DNA of 64,000 bases from Paraescarpia echinospica. Its lineage: Eukaryota; Annelida; Polychaeta; Sabellida; Siboglinidae. The position numbers were made by a program, and so were the translations under genes. Location: positions 25,781,532 through 25,845,531 of the forward strand of contig CM034539.1 in assembly GCA_020002185.1 (NCBI GenBank), in the 5' to 3' direction. The notes beneath the pieces were generated by a model. That model was given only the letters and a program-made list of their open reading frames with translations. It was not told where the DNA came from and did no database searches. This document shows, piece by piece, positions 10,846 to 21,537 of the stretch. Each line of letters begins with the position of its first letter. Within the stretch, counting starts at the first letter, position 1.

Positions 10846-11259
10846 GACTTGGAGATACAGCAGTGGATGCCGTACATCTCAGTGAATGGGGAGATATTAG
10901 AGAGCTTTGATTGTTCACACGTAAAGTGCGATAGACTTGTTAATGTGTTCCTGTGCAGGACTTGGAGATACAGCAGTGGATGCCCTACATCTCAGTGAAT
11001 GGGGAGATATTAGAGAGCTTTGATTGTTCACACGTAAAGTGCGATAGACTTGTTAATGTGTTCCTGTGCAGGACTTGGAGATACAGCAGTGGATGCCCTA
11101 CATCTCAGTGAATGGGGAGATATTAGAGAGCTTTGATTGTTCACACGTAAAGTGCGATAGACTTGTTAATGTGTTCCTGTGCAGGACTTGGAGATACAGC
11201 AGTGGATGCCCTACATCTCAGTGAATGGGGAGATATTAGAGAGCTTTGATTGTTCACAC
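10846..11259 (+). CDS. HIF1A: Four candidate cassette exons: variant C-terminal degron of HIF-alpha
   Basis: Copies at 10846-10920, 10959-11033, 11072-11146 and 11185-11259. Each is 75 bases, phase 0 at both ends, and encodes DLEIQQWMPYISVNGEILES then FDCSH. It keeps the Pro-Tyr-Ile core of the hydroxylated degron but has Met in place of Ala before the proline, Trp at the -2 position and Ser at the second proline. Inclusion of one copy would add 25 residues and a second PYI motif without breaking the frame. The 38-base gaps between copies are shorter than most animal introns, so two neighbouring copies could hardly be spliced together; read-through of one unit into the next meets a stop. Whether any copy is used in mRNA cannot be told from sequence. 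Confidence 0.5.
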
Positions 11260-11297
11260 GTAAAGTGCGATAGACTTGTTAATGTGTTCCTGTGCAG

Positions 11298-11372
11298 GAC
11301 TTGGAGATACAGCAGTGGATGCCCTACATCTCGGTGAATGGGGAGATATTAGAGAGCTTTGATTGTTACACT
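11298..11372 (+). pseudogene. Fifth degron exon copy, donor lost
   Basis: The start matches the other copies (acceptor plus DLEIQQWMPYISVNGEILES), but the end has changed to GATTGTTACACTTGAAGGTGC. The GTAAAG donor is missing and an in-frame TGA appears before the nearest GT. It is therefore unlikely to work as a cassette exon. It may represent the original intron sequence before the real exon. Confidence 0.65.
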
Positions 11373-11415
11373 TGAAGGTGCATAGACATGTTTTTTTATT
11401 GTGTTCTCTGTGAAG

Positions 11416-11531
11416 GACTTGGAGATGGAGCGGCGGGCGCCCTACATCCCAATGAATGGGGAAGAGGACCTCGTCTTCTCAATGTCGGCCCCAGTGCCAC
11501 TTGTTGACGTCGATGACGACAACGGAATGAG
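11416..11531 (+). CDS. HIF1A: HIF-alpha exon: C-terminal oxygen-dependent degron
   Basis: Reads DLEMERRAPYIPMNGEEDLV then FSMSAPVPLVDVDDDNGM. APYIPM[DN] is the hallmark of the C-terminal degron (the Pro564 site of human HIF-1 alpha), followed by an acidic stretch. Compared with LEMLAP in the family, two residues separate M and the Arg-Ala-Pro, so the -2 Leu is replaced by Arg. Acceptor tctgtgaag after a T-rich tract, donor AG|gtaaaa at 11532, phase 2 out. This is the last and most diverged member of the duplicated series just upstream, and the best match to the family, so I take it as the authentic exon. Confidence 0.92.
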
Positions 11532-12192
11532 GTAAAAGAGACACTGTCTGTCTGTAGGTCATATGTGTCAGAAGACATAAAGCTTTAAACAAAATACTAT
11601 ATTTCGTTTTAGTTGAGAAAATAATCTTAAAGTTAGTCATGTATCTTGTGATTTGTGACAATGATGGCAGCACTCAGTGGCACTGGATGTTTGTGTGAAT
11701 AGGTCTGAAAGGGACAAAGTGTAATGCTCAATGGAAGTTGGAAGGGTGTGATATATAAATACATATATATATATCTAATGTTGAATGCATGTTTTATTTT
11801 AGTGCCATCTACTCTGCCTTTTGTCATGTTGTACACAGCGGCTTAGTAATAAGAACATCAGACTCTCAAATGAGAAATTCTGGTTTTGAATCCTCTTGCT
11901 GCTGTTTTGAACCTTGAGCAAGTTCATCCACTCTACGTTGCTCGAGTTCACTCAGCTGTATGATTGAGTACCGGGCTATAGACAATGGTCGATATGTCTA
12001 AACTAATAATGTTCATGCAGTAATTGCAGCATGGCTGAATGCTTCCCAGAGAAGTCAGTATGGTTTTGAGTCGACCAGGTCTGCCAGGGAGTGAAGTGTA
12101 AAACCCTCTGAGCAGCCCTGAGAACTGGATATCGTGCTATATAAGAACATACCTTTTTTATCTTTATTGCAAAATGATTGTTCTGTCAACAG
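11532..12192 (+). other. HIF intron 7 in window
   Basis: Short intron that contains an (AT)n stretch near 11761 and a full-length SINE from about 11836. The acceptor is ttctgtcaacag. Confidence 0.8.
11836..12155 (+). mobile_element. tRNA-derived SINE, full-length copy
   Basis: The head (about 11838-11900) resembles a tRNA: an A-box-like gcttagtaataag region and a B-box-like GGTTTTGAATCCT. A middle part (CCTTGAGCAAG to GAGTACCGGG) follows, then a 3' body (GCAGCATGGCTGAATGCTT, AGGTCTGCCAGGGAGTGAA) ending in CTATATAAGAACATACC plus a T run. The 3' body recurs at 30480, 37540, 47605, 52115 and 53295, which shows it is a dispersed family. It lies in a HIF intron, sense strand, just before an acceptor. 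Confidence 0.75.
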
Positions 12193-12551
12193 ATGCATGC
12201 TGGGAATCACTGAGTCTGTGTTCACGCCCCTTCCAACCAACATCAACAGCAATAAACAGATACCTGTACCACTGTCAGTGCAACGGCAAGAAGCGAGCGG
12301 GAAACGCAGACAGACAAGTATGAACTCTGCACAGAACATATGTGTGCCAAAGGTTAAACCCCCAGTGACAGACTGTTTAGAGACAGGGCCGCCCCTCAGT
12401 AAGATGCCCCGCTTCGATGCCTTGCCGCCCCCACTATGCGACAGGCCACCCCCACCCACACACCCCAAGTCTCTGCTCGCATCCGCACTCGCGACAACCA
12501 TGACAGTCATGACCACACGCACGACACAGCCCACCACCATCACCAGCACAG
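12193..12551 (+). CDS. HIF1A: HIF-alpha exon: Pro/Thr-rich region
   Basis: The longest exon in view (359 bases). It starts RCMLGITESVFTPLPTNINS and includes a basic patch GKRRQTSMNSAQ, the segment GPPLSKMPRFDALPPPLCDR and a Thr-rich end. It corresponds to the inhibitory region and nuclear-localisation neighbourhood of HIF-alpha, which is poorly conserved, so the assignment rests on splice-phase agreement (AG|A in, G|GC out) and on KMPRFD-type sequence similar to the KRxKxx patch position. Acceptor ttctgtcaacag, donor GTAAGC at 12552. Confidence 0.85.
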
Positions 12552-12966
12552 GTAAGCATTGCTAGATTTTTCCATATTTCCTATATTTTAATTGCATTTC
12601 CTATATTTAAAGCTTTAAACAAAATACTATATTTTCTAATAATTATTCCTTAAAATAATGCCAAAAATGCCAGTAATTGCGCGCGTTCGCAGCTGCTATT
12701 TTTGGGATGCTCCTAACATATTGGATACCACCACAAAGCTTGACGCGTCATCTTCCCATATATGGGCAATAATATGCTAATAACTACATTCTGTGACCTC
12801 CAGAGAGCTTGGAAGACGGCCCCTGTTTAGGCCAACTGTGTAAACAATTCGGATCACGTGGTAGTAACGGCAACTGCGTGACACACGCAGCTGTTCTCAT
12901 TGGTTCAGTGATGGGTCATTTACATAATCTGTAAACACCCAGATAGCGATTAGGAAGACGCGAAGA

Positions 12967-15900
12967 ATGGCGTTTAACGTGGCAAAGCTGTTAAATTCGG
13001 ATGTAAGTGCAAGCACAGATTGACAGTTTGATCGAAGAGTATTTTTTGGAAGACTTGATCGAAGAGTATTTTTTGGAAGACTTGACGGATGGAAGCGAGG
13101 CGGACGAGGACGAGAACTTTGCAAACTATGAGACTGATGAAGACGATGACTTCGACTTTCGTCAGAATGACTACGACACGGCAATGGAAGTGGCGAACAG
13201 ATCGGTGGAAATGGTGTCAGATTCTCCGGACGAAGAATTGCGGAAAGCGAACGAGTTCAGGTATTTGTCACTGTTGTTTTAATAATGTATTCATATCTGC
13301 AATCACGTAGTAAATGCAGTTACCGGTACCCGGTTATATATGGTGCTTGAATTCGCCAAGCAATGACTTTAGACTGTCTTGTAGCCTGTAGTATAGGCTG
13401 TAGCCTTGACCTTGTAGGTTTGTTTGTTGACAATTTGACAGTCGCCATTGATTCCGGGATCCCATTAATTACCACTGGCCTGTCTTCCCATTTTACAATA
13501 CTTCTTCACTACATGTTATCTTACAGTCAGTCTCTGCTTTGGAAATTAAGTATATGAACCTATAACTAACATGACAAATGATGTCATTAGTAATGGAGTG
13601 AAAATAATTCCTGGGTTGAGAACGAAGAGAAAGAAACATGTCATGTGACCCACAATACTACTCATGGCCAAATTTTAAAATATTGTATTTGTAGGAAAAA
13701 CCGAAATCTAATGCATTAAATTACATCTCATTTTGTGTTCTTGGTTTACAGATGTTCCTGCAAGTATAACAAAGGCGGCCCATGTTATACAATCTTTAGA
13801 GCCCAACAACTCGTTGAACGGAGGTTGTTGATGGCCGACTTTACGCCAAGTAAGTAAAATGTAATCGCAGATAATGTATCACATTAGTATTGATCATTGT
13901 GTGAGTAATTTTAATTGTTCAGTAATTGTTGGTAAAATACTAACAATAATTACATACAATTTGATAATTTCTGACTGTTGATTTATTTATTACAGTTATG
14001 TTTAGCATTCATGAGTATGTGCGGTTGCTTAAAAATATTGCCAGAAATCTGTTACTTTTGCATAGCTTTTGCAATGTAATTGAACACAGCTGCTCATAAA
14101 TTGTCAGTTATCAGTTGTTTACTTTTTCATGAAAAATTTATTTGCATTATAATGTTTCAGTATATTTATAGGGGAACAGATGCTAGTTCTTCTAGGAAAA
14201 CTGTCGACGATGATCGACCGATCTGAGCGGCTCACAAGGAGAAAAAAGTCAATGGAACAGAAAGTTCGAGAACATCAGCGAACCCGGTACTTCCTGGAGG
14301 GACACCAGCTGTGCCGTGACACGTTCAAGTTTATACATGCGTAAGCACTGCTGTAATTAATGGTTGTGTTTTACTTTGTAATCTTATTAATCTTTAATAA
14401 AATTATTTAATATAGTATTAATTACTTTTTAAATAATTAATGTCACAATTATGTTTAAAGTTAGATTAGTGTGGAATCACTATTGCCTAGTGATGATTAG
14501 TGCATGCCGTCAGAGTTAATCTTCAAACACGATGTTCTGGAATACCCATTGTGAACATGTTTAGTCTGTTACATTTAACAGAGACTACCATTGTTTAATG
14601 TTTTCCATCAATCATGTTACAGCATCAGCCAGAACCGACTGAGTGCTCTGCTCAGTTGGTACAAGGACAACGGGCTCGTCGCTAAAGAAAAGCGGGTAGG
14701 CGGCCGGAAGAACAACGTGAGGTCGCACACGTTCGTGGACATCAAGCGAGCAGTGTCCTTCATCTGTAGCTATGCGGAGGACAACGCATTGGTGCTTCCC
14801 GGGTGTATCCCCGGCTACAAGCGCGACGATGTAAAGTTGCTATCGTCGTCAGAGACCAAGACAAAGGTTTACGAGTGCTACAAGTCTGCCTGCGAACAGA
14901 AAGGTATTTGAAACATTTTTTGGTCTGTGTGTAATGATAATTTATGGAGTTTGTCTTGTCTTTCGGACTGGCTAGCTCATCTGTGGCATCAAACAGGTTA
15001 AAGGTCATACTAATGTGTCTACTTTTTAATGATAAAGTGAATCTATTCACAAGTAGACATGCTTTTTTAATAATGGTAACTCTATAAAATAATTTTTCCA
15101 CAGTATAAAAAACTCTGTCTTGTGCTTAGATTAATGGGAATCCTGTGTACATTATTACCAACTGTGGCTATGTTTGCAGATCATGCAGTGATGAGCATGT
15201 TGGTCTTCCGGTCTACCTGGTTAAAGTTGGTTCCGCACATCCTGACTGCACGGCCTATGACGGATCTGTGTTGGACCTGCCAGTCCAACAATCACATGAT
15301 ATACCGAGGAGTGAACGTTGTAGAGGAGAAGAGCCAACGGTTGAAGAAGCAGGAGGTTTGAGCAGTGAACATACTAACAAATTATTTCATCATGGTAGTA
15401 TTTGTACAGTTTTATTTTGTTCATAATTTATGTTTAAGTACTACATTTGAGGATATAGTGTTATAAATTAAAACAATTATATTACTTCGTTCATATGAAG
15501 TTATAATTACTGCTTTCAGATTATGACTTAATTTTCAACAACAAAATTCTTGTGATTCAACATGAAGAGCAACAGACAATTAGAAAATTTACTAGAGTAC
15601 ACTGACTGGATTACATGAGATAGGTATAATGTTATGCAAACACGTGCAATTGTTTAGTTGGCGACATTGTTTTTACAGGACCACCTGCGACTTGCTCACT
15701 TAGCCCGGTCGGTCGCAGTACAAAGAGATGCTGGCACATGCCAAGGAGACGTGTGACCAGCTGCAAGTGACCAGTTTACACAGGAGTGCTCCCTGCAGCA
15801 GACAGGTCTCGATGCACTACAGTTTCGATTATGCACAGCAAGTTCACCTGCCGAGTGACCCTCTCCAGCCAGGCCCCTTGTACTTCCTAGTTCCTAGGAA

Positions 15901-17085
15901 GTGTGGGATATTTGGGGTCTGCTGCGAGGGGCTCCCGAGGCAGGTGAATTTCCTCATTGATGAGGCCGATCTCATCTCGAAGGGGTCAAATGCTGTGTTG
16001 TCCTACTTGCATTACTTTTTTGAGAATTTTTGACTGGGCGAGACCCATGTCGACCTTCATTGTGACAATTGCGCAGAACAGAACAAAAGCCGTTGTCCTG
16101 TGGTATTGTGCATGGAGGGTCGCCATTGGTCTCCACCAGTCCATTACTCTCAATTCGTTGGCTTAGATGACGGTACATCTTTCGTCCCTGTGGGAGACTG
16201 GCACAGCCACTTGAGCCCCTTCAGGCCCTTGATGGGAATCAAGAAGTACCAGCACTTCAGGTATGACCAGTTTGTGTGATTGCTATAATTGTACCATTTA
16301 TTATGATGTATGTGAGAGCAAAGTCAATTAATGTCAATATAATGTATGTGTACTGTTGTGAAAAAGAATGGACAGCCAGCATTGTTCACTCGTTAACATC
16401 TCAATCAAGAGAAACATGGTTCAAATGAGCTTGCTGGTGTTATATAATTGACAGTTTCAACCACTCCACATTGTCTTGGTTTACTCAACTGTGTAAATGA
16501 AGATGTGGCTGTGAATAGTGGTGAATTTAAATGAGTGAGTAGTCTGTAGTAATTACATTGTGATTGAATACAAATCATGTTGGTATGAAGTCTGCCAGGA
16601 GGGAGTACACCGGATACTGTTCTGTATAAGAACCGTTTTTAACTTTCAGAAACATAAATAATACAATAATTATTAAGCACTCCACTTATTCTGTTTGCGA
16701 TATTAGGTTCGATGCTGCTCGCCCAAGAGTTGTGTTCGTTAAGGTCACCCCCGAGGATGAAGAGGAAGACATCGACCTGTTCGGAGCTGATGCTGGCACT
16801 CTCCCTGCCTCAGCTCCTGCTGCCATCCCTCCACCTGGACTCAACTTTACTCGCCAGGCATATCTCTACCGGCATATCCGACAGTTTGTGAAGGAGGGCT
16901 TCGAGGATATCCTATGTCCCTGCCCTACTGAGGAGGTTATCCCTGTTGCCGGACCATCTGGGCAACAGGAGACTGCCCCTGATGCCGGACCATCCAGAGA
17001 ACAGCAGCTACAGCGTGAAGTAACTACTGCTGCACTAGGGCGGGGTAGGAGACGAGGCAGGGGACGTGGACGAGGGCGTTGAGTC
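12967..17085 (+). pseudogene. Degenerate multi-exon transposase-like gene
   Basis: Remains of a gene family that recurs in many invertebrate and fish genomes as uncharacterised, transposase-like proteins (from memory of the family). Parts in order: MAFNVAKLLNSD at 12967; acidic segment with a duplicated LIEEYFLED (13022-13266); Cys-rich CSCKYNKGGPC (about 13752-13850); 14170-14341; 14626-14904 with LVLPGCIPGYKRDDVKLL; 15178-15357 with RPMTDLCWTCQSNN; 15679-16259 with MHYSFDYAQQVHLPSDPLQP and GPLYFLVPRKCGIFGVCCEG; and 16710-17079 with a Gly/Arg-rich C terminus. Breaks: a frame change between MAFNV and the acidic part, a frameshift near 15712, TGA at 16030-16032 after FFENF, a frameshift near 16090, and loss of roughly 60 family residues before IKKYQHFR. 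Several internal GT-AG junctions are kept, so it was once intron-bearing. Same strand as HIF. Confidence 0.8.
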
Positions 17086-17349
17086 CATCAGCCATCCTCA
17101 TCACCTACACATGTGCAGACACCACGCAAGCGATGACTTGGCCGCTCTGGAAGGGACGCTTGACCTGGATATTGTTACTGATCTGTTGTTTTTATGTAAT
17201 TACGTTGTTGTTTAGTATTAAAGTTGTTAAAATACGATAGGTTGTTCGGGTGTTTGCTGTGAAGAGAAAACAACTTTCAGCATATAGACATGTTTTCGTA
17301 CATTTGAATAAGTTGTTTTTTATAAATTATAATTATAACATTCTTACTG

Positions 17350-17940
17350 ACCTACCTGTCAAAATTTCAGCCAGATATGTCCATGCTAACTAAGGTGTAA
17401 TGGTGGTGCAGATTTTTTGCTTTTCTTAACAATGGCAGTAATTACATAAGCAATTATTGTTATTGCTAATTATTTCTAACAAAGATTTGTTTTCATAATA
17501 ATTGAATGTCACGAGAGTGCCATTATCTTCAAGTGTTCAAAATTTCAGCCAGATATGTCCATGCTAACTAAGGTATAATAGTGCTGCAGGTTTTCGCTTT
17601 TCATAATAAGGGTGGTAATTACATAGGAAATTAATTGTATTGTTAATTATTTCTAAACAAAAGATTTTGTTTTCATATTAATATGGTATCACGAGAATGC
17701 CATCATCTTCGAGCTATCCAAATTTCAGCCAGATGTGTCCATGCTAACCAAGGTATAATAGTAGTGCAGGTTTTTCGCTTTTCTTAACAAAGGTGGTAGT
17801 TACATAATAAATTAATTGATCTGCTAATTTTTTTTTAACAAAGGTGTTATATTCATATTAACAGAATGTCTTGAGAATGACATTATCTTCGAGTATTCCA
17901 AATTTTAGCAAGATCTGTCCATGGTAACTAAGGTACATTT
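17350..17940 (+). repeat. About 180-bp tandem repeat, 3.3 copies
   Basis: AATTTCAGCCAGAT recurs near 17371, 17549, 17729 and (as AATTTTAGCAAGAT) 17909, a spacing of 178-180 bp. The copies are AT-rich and diverged by several per cent. No coding potential. Lies downstream of the transposase relic within the same HIF intron. Confidence 0.85.
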
Positions 17941-18339
17941 CATGAAACATAACGAATATTTTGCATCAACTTTGACGGCCGTTTTCTGGGTTTAAAAAGG
18001 GTTCTACCCCACATGTGTTTGTTAAGCCATAACTTCAGTTAGGATTAAGATATCTTCTTACATGATATACCATGTAAAAGCAAAGATTCTGCTCTTTCTA
18101 ATGCTACTAATAACTCAATATTAAAAATTTCCGACATGCGACTCATTTCGTTAAGATGGGTCACATATATATATTCATATATTAAAAAAATACTATATCA
18201 GTGACAGATCAGCAACAATGTTTTTTTGGAACTGTCGGACAATGTAAGTGACTTGGTTGTGAAACTGTGGGAGAGTCAGACAGTGTGTGAGGTATGGTTA
18301 TGTATGTCTGGGACAGACATTTGGGGTGTTGTGGTATAT

Positions 18340-18879
18340 TCACATTGAATGTTGTAGCTGTGGTGTATTCACATTAACCACTTCACATTGAGTGTTGTGG
18401 TTGTAGTGTACTTACACTGAGTGCTGTGGCTGTGATATATTCACACTGAGTGCTGTGGTTGTGGTGTGTTCACACTGCCTGCTGTGGTATAGTTATGTGG
18501 TTGTGGTAGTGCTGTCGTTGTGTGTTCACACTACATGCTGTCGTTGTGTGTTCACACTGAATGCTAGAGTTGTGGTATAGTGCTGTGGTTGTGGTGTGTT
18601 CACACTCACACTATGTGCTGTGGTTGTGGTAGTTCTGTGGTTGTGGTGTGTTCGCACTAAGTGCTGTGGTTATGGTATTGTGCTGTGGTTATGGTAGTGC
18701 TGTGGTTGTGGTATAGTGCTGTGGTTGTGTTATAGTGCTGTGGTTGTGATAGTGCTGTGGTTGTGGTGTGTTCGCACTACGTGTTGTGGTTGTGGTATTG
18801 TGCTGTGGTTATGGTAGTGCTGTGGTTGTGGTATAGTGCTGTGATTGTGGTGTATTCACACTGAGTGCTGTGGTTGTAG
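18340..18879 (+). repeat. GT-rich minisatellite abutting the penultimate HIF exon
   Basis: Irregular repeats of GTGCTGTGGTTGTGGTGTG with TTCACACTGA. The array runs straight into the acceptor TGCTGTGGTTGTAG at 18879, so the last unit supplies the 3' splice site (GTTGTGG changed to GTTGTAG). Confidence 0.88.
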
Positions 18880-18989
18880 GCAAGGATGTGACTGAGTCGG
18901 TGCTGCTCAACCTGCTGGTGTGCGGTGAGGATGTGAACCACGGCTACCGCATTGACCCCAAGGAGTGCGAGATCACTGGCGTCTCGGAG
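18880..18989 (+). CDS. HIF1A: HIF-alpha exon: conserved C-terminal segment
   Basis: With G carried from the previous exon it reads GKDVTESVLLNLLVCGEDVN then HGYRIDPKECEITGVSE. ECEIT is similar to DCEVN of the HIF C-terminal transactivation domain, where FIH hydroxylates Asn (Asn803 in human HIF-1 alpha). Here the aligned residue is Thr. A second candidate, LLVCGEDVN, matches the general FIH target pattern L-x5-[DE]-x-N. The exon is 110 bases, enters in phase 1 and leaves in phase 0. Acceptor is the end of a GT-rich repeat; donor GTAACT at 18990. Confidence 0.82.
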
Positions 18990-19560
18990 GTAACTACACC
19001 AGCTAGACTCGACTGTCGGTGGTGTCACTCATAGGCCTATAGCATACGGCCACATGTATAGCAGGCACGATTTAATGTCATCATATTCTTTCTGATGAAT
19101 CTAGTGATATCTAAATAATGGCACTACACTGTCCCCATTCAAAATAAAATATGTAGACATGCATGTTGACTTCACTGTCAACAGTGACAACATCGGCAAA
19201 TGTATTTGCAGGTGTCATATGGAAATAATGTCCTCTATGATAACGGGGTGCCTTTCGTAGAATTTCAGTTTAGTTCTTCGCACATTGAACAAAAAGTCGG
19301 ATGTTGTTGAATAGTGGTCGATGGGATATATTTCCAAGCACTTTTCGACAACTCTTAAATCAGTTTTTTCCAAATTGTGCCCACTGTGTAGATTACCATC
19401 TCCTCACTGTACCTCTAAGGATGAATGTGTGTCATTTTATTTAGCACTGAAACGCATCAAGCCACTTGTTCCTTGAGTTTTTTCAACTGCTTTGAATAAT
19501 GTATGTAGTGCCATGGGAAATCATGACATAAAGTCACTGACCTCCTGTCATGTGTTGCAG
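18990..19560 (+). other. Last HIF intron
   Basis: Unique sequence of 571 bases ending in the acceptor CATGTGTTGCAG. I see nothing else in it. Confidence 0.75.
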
Positions 19561-19797
19561 GCAGACAGCGGTGTTCCCGCGCTGACAGAGGTGCTCACGT
19601 CCCCCACTCCCCCACGTGTGTCCGAGCGTAGTCTCTACGCCACCAGTGGTTTGGCACTTCAGTTGGAGTGTACAAATACGAGCAAAAGCAAGGAGGCCTT
19701 TCTGCAGAACTTTTTTGGCGTTGGGCGGGAGGGGTCCATACAGCAGCGCCCGCCCTCCCTCCAGGGCATCGTCTTAATACAACGCAGCAACGTGTGA
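19561..19797 (+). CDS. HIF1A: HIF-alpha terminal coding exon
   Basis: Continues in phase 0 with ADSGVPALTEVLTSPTPPRV and ends FLQNFFGVGREGSIQQRPPS, LQGIVLIQRSNV, stop TGA at 19795-19797. VPALTEVL may be the counterpart of the leucine-rich helix (LLxGEELLRAL) that closes the C-terminal transactivation domain, though the match is weak. The tail beyond it is longer than in vertebrate HIFs, which usually end a few residues after that helix. A downstream acceptor is not excluded. Confidence 0.72.
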   Translation, partial: ADSGVPALTEVLTSPTPPRVSERSLYATSGLALQLECTNTSKSKEAFLQNFFGVGREGSIQQRPPSLQGIVLIQRSNV

Positions 19798-20880
19798 CGT
19801 GTGTGTGCCCTACACGCAATGTAGCTTCTAGCGCAAATTGCGCGAACCGATGACCACCCTATGATGCTTATGTGTGTAACTTGAGCTGGAGGTCGCCACC
19901 TGCTGGTGACGGCTAGTATTATCTTGCGCCATACGAACATCGCAACATGTTTCTGTGCACAGTCACAAGTTTGTATGTAGCGTGCTTAGAGGTATAGCTG
20001 CAGACATGAGGCTGGAGAAATATTTATATTTTGGATAATTAATGTTTGGTAACAGCGGATTTGTGGAGCGATCGTTCGCTTGCACTGCGATATTGTGGCG
20101 AGTCACATTGTTGTCAGCACTGCAAAGTTCCTCAATCAAGGCAGTCGTTCTATGCATTAACGCTGTATGTGCAGCACACAGGCACAAAAAACAATCTTCC
20201 CAGCAGCCGAGGTAGCGGAGTGCGTCGCTACTGTAGCGCAGTTCTGCAACTGCAGTAGCAAAGTATATTGTTCTTAGAGAGCGCTGCAGACTTGTTTAGC
20301 TTGCATCAACATGTTGATGTATTTAAGTTTTTTTTCGAATCTTCGTGAATGTTCCCCCACATGTGTGTACTCCGTGCACATGTGTAATTTTGTGCATGTT
20401 CATCGGAGCCGCACACAGTCGACATTTTAATTTCTGCCCCTGGTTGCGGAGAGAAACTATATGTTGTTGCAGCAGCTGTGTCCGTTGTGTGTTATCGTTG
20501 TTGATAACAATCACTTCTCAGAAACATAGTTCTGACCTGTTGTCGTCGTAGAAAATCATTCAAGAAAGTTGATTTGAAACATACCGCGGAGTGCTTATGT
20601 GTAAAATGATTTATATTATGTATTTGATGAGTACATTGTATAATCTGACGTAATGTCATTGAGTTACCATTCAGTTTGTAGCTACTACAATCTGAGCATT
20701 GATTAGTTCCCTGTCACAGGTGAGAATGTGTTTGTAGACGGTTATAGTAATTGTGAGTGTACAAAGAGATCCTGTGGTAGCTGCTTTGCTCTATAATATG
20801 TTGCTGTTTGATGATCATATTGCGCTGCATGCAGTACTCTCTGTCTTCTGTAAACATAGTGTGTCGTAGGCATTGAACAG

Positions 20881-21025
20881 TCGGCACTGAGTGCATTTGT
20901 GTAACCTGTATTCAGTGCCTTTAGAAGGTCGGCACTGAGTTCATTTGTGTAACCTGTATTCAGTGCCTTGAGAAGGTCGGCACTGAGTTCATTTGTGTAA
21001 CCTGTATTCAGTACCTTTAGAAAGT
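20881..21025 (+). repeat. 48-bp repeat, three copies
   Basis: TCGGCACTGAG recurs at 20881, 20929 and 20977, an exact 48-bp spacing. On the minus strand the repeat is open and would encode 16-residue units (LNTGYTNELSADLLKA), but there is no other sign of a gene. Confidence 0.85.
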
Positions 21026-21537
21026 CAGCAAGCACAAATTATCATTGAAAAGTAAGTGAAACAAGAGCAAGGGTGCCAGCGTGCGTGCTTGCGTGCATGC
21101 ACACATCAGACCAAAGCTGCGCATGACACGTGCACGCACCCCGAATTCGGACAGGTTTTTGCACGATAGCCATTTATAATCGGGTGTAGTTTTGTGGTCC
21201 CATTCGTCAGGCCCGATAGCTGGATAGTTACGACGTCGGGAGGGAGGACTGCAACGCGGGGTTGGAAGTCATCTGCCAGTGCTTGGAAGTAGAAGTCGTT
21301 GCTGTCAGTTCGGTCGCTCACAGCACACTTTGTACAGTCGTGTGAATTTATATTTTATTATGTATTACTATTTTACTTTATAATCTGACAATGTGTGGCA
21401 GCAGGGGGCGTCACTGGGCGGGTAGACGAGGTGGGTGGCGTGGTTGTGTCCGCCCGTGTTTGGTGAAGAGATTGGGGGCGTGGGTAACAGGTTGTTGATG
21501 TATTTATGTGTGTTTACTTATGTTAGCGGAATATCTA

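Larger units (their letters stand above)
10788..11415 (+). repeat. 113-bp tandem array carrying degron exon copies
   Basis: Five units with start points of the GACTTGGAG core at 10846, 10959, 11072, 11185 and 11298, spaced exactly 113 bp, preceded by a partial unit from about 10788 and followed after 118 bp by the authentic exon core at 11416. Units 2-4 look almost identical; unit 1 differs mainly by CCG for CCC and unit 5 by TCG for TCA and a changed 3' end. Each unit holds an acceptor (gtgttcctgtgcag), a 75-base reading frame and, in units 1-4, a donor (CAC|gtaaag). Confidence 0.95.
12552..18879 (+). other. Large HIF intron 8 in window, filled by repeats
   Basis: A 6.3-kb intron. It holds a degenerate transposase-like gene (12967-17085), a 180-bp tandem repeat (17350-17940) and a GT-rich minisatellite (18340-18879) that runs to the next acceptor. 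About 12560-12960 contains a GC-rich stretch with CACGTG near 12856 and ATTGGT near 12899, which may be the transposon's own promoter. Confidence 0.8.

Noticed and set aside
12055..12549. 164-residue minus-strand open frame
   Set aside because: Antisense of the HIF exon at 12193-12551, whose splice phases fit the gene.
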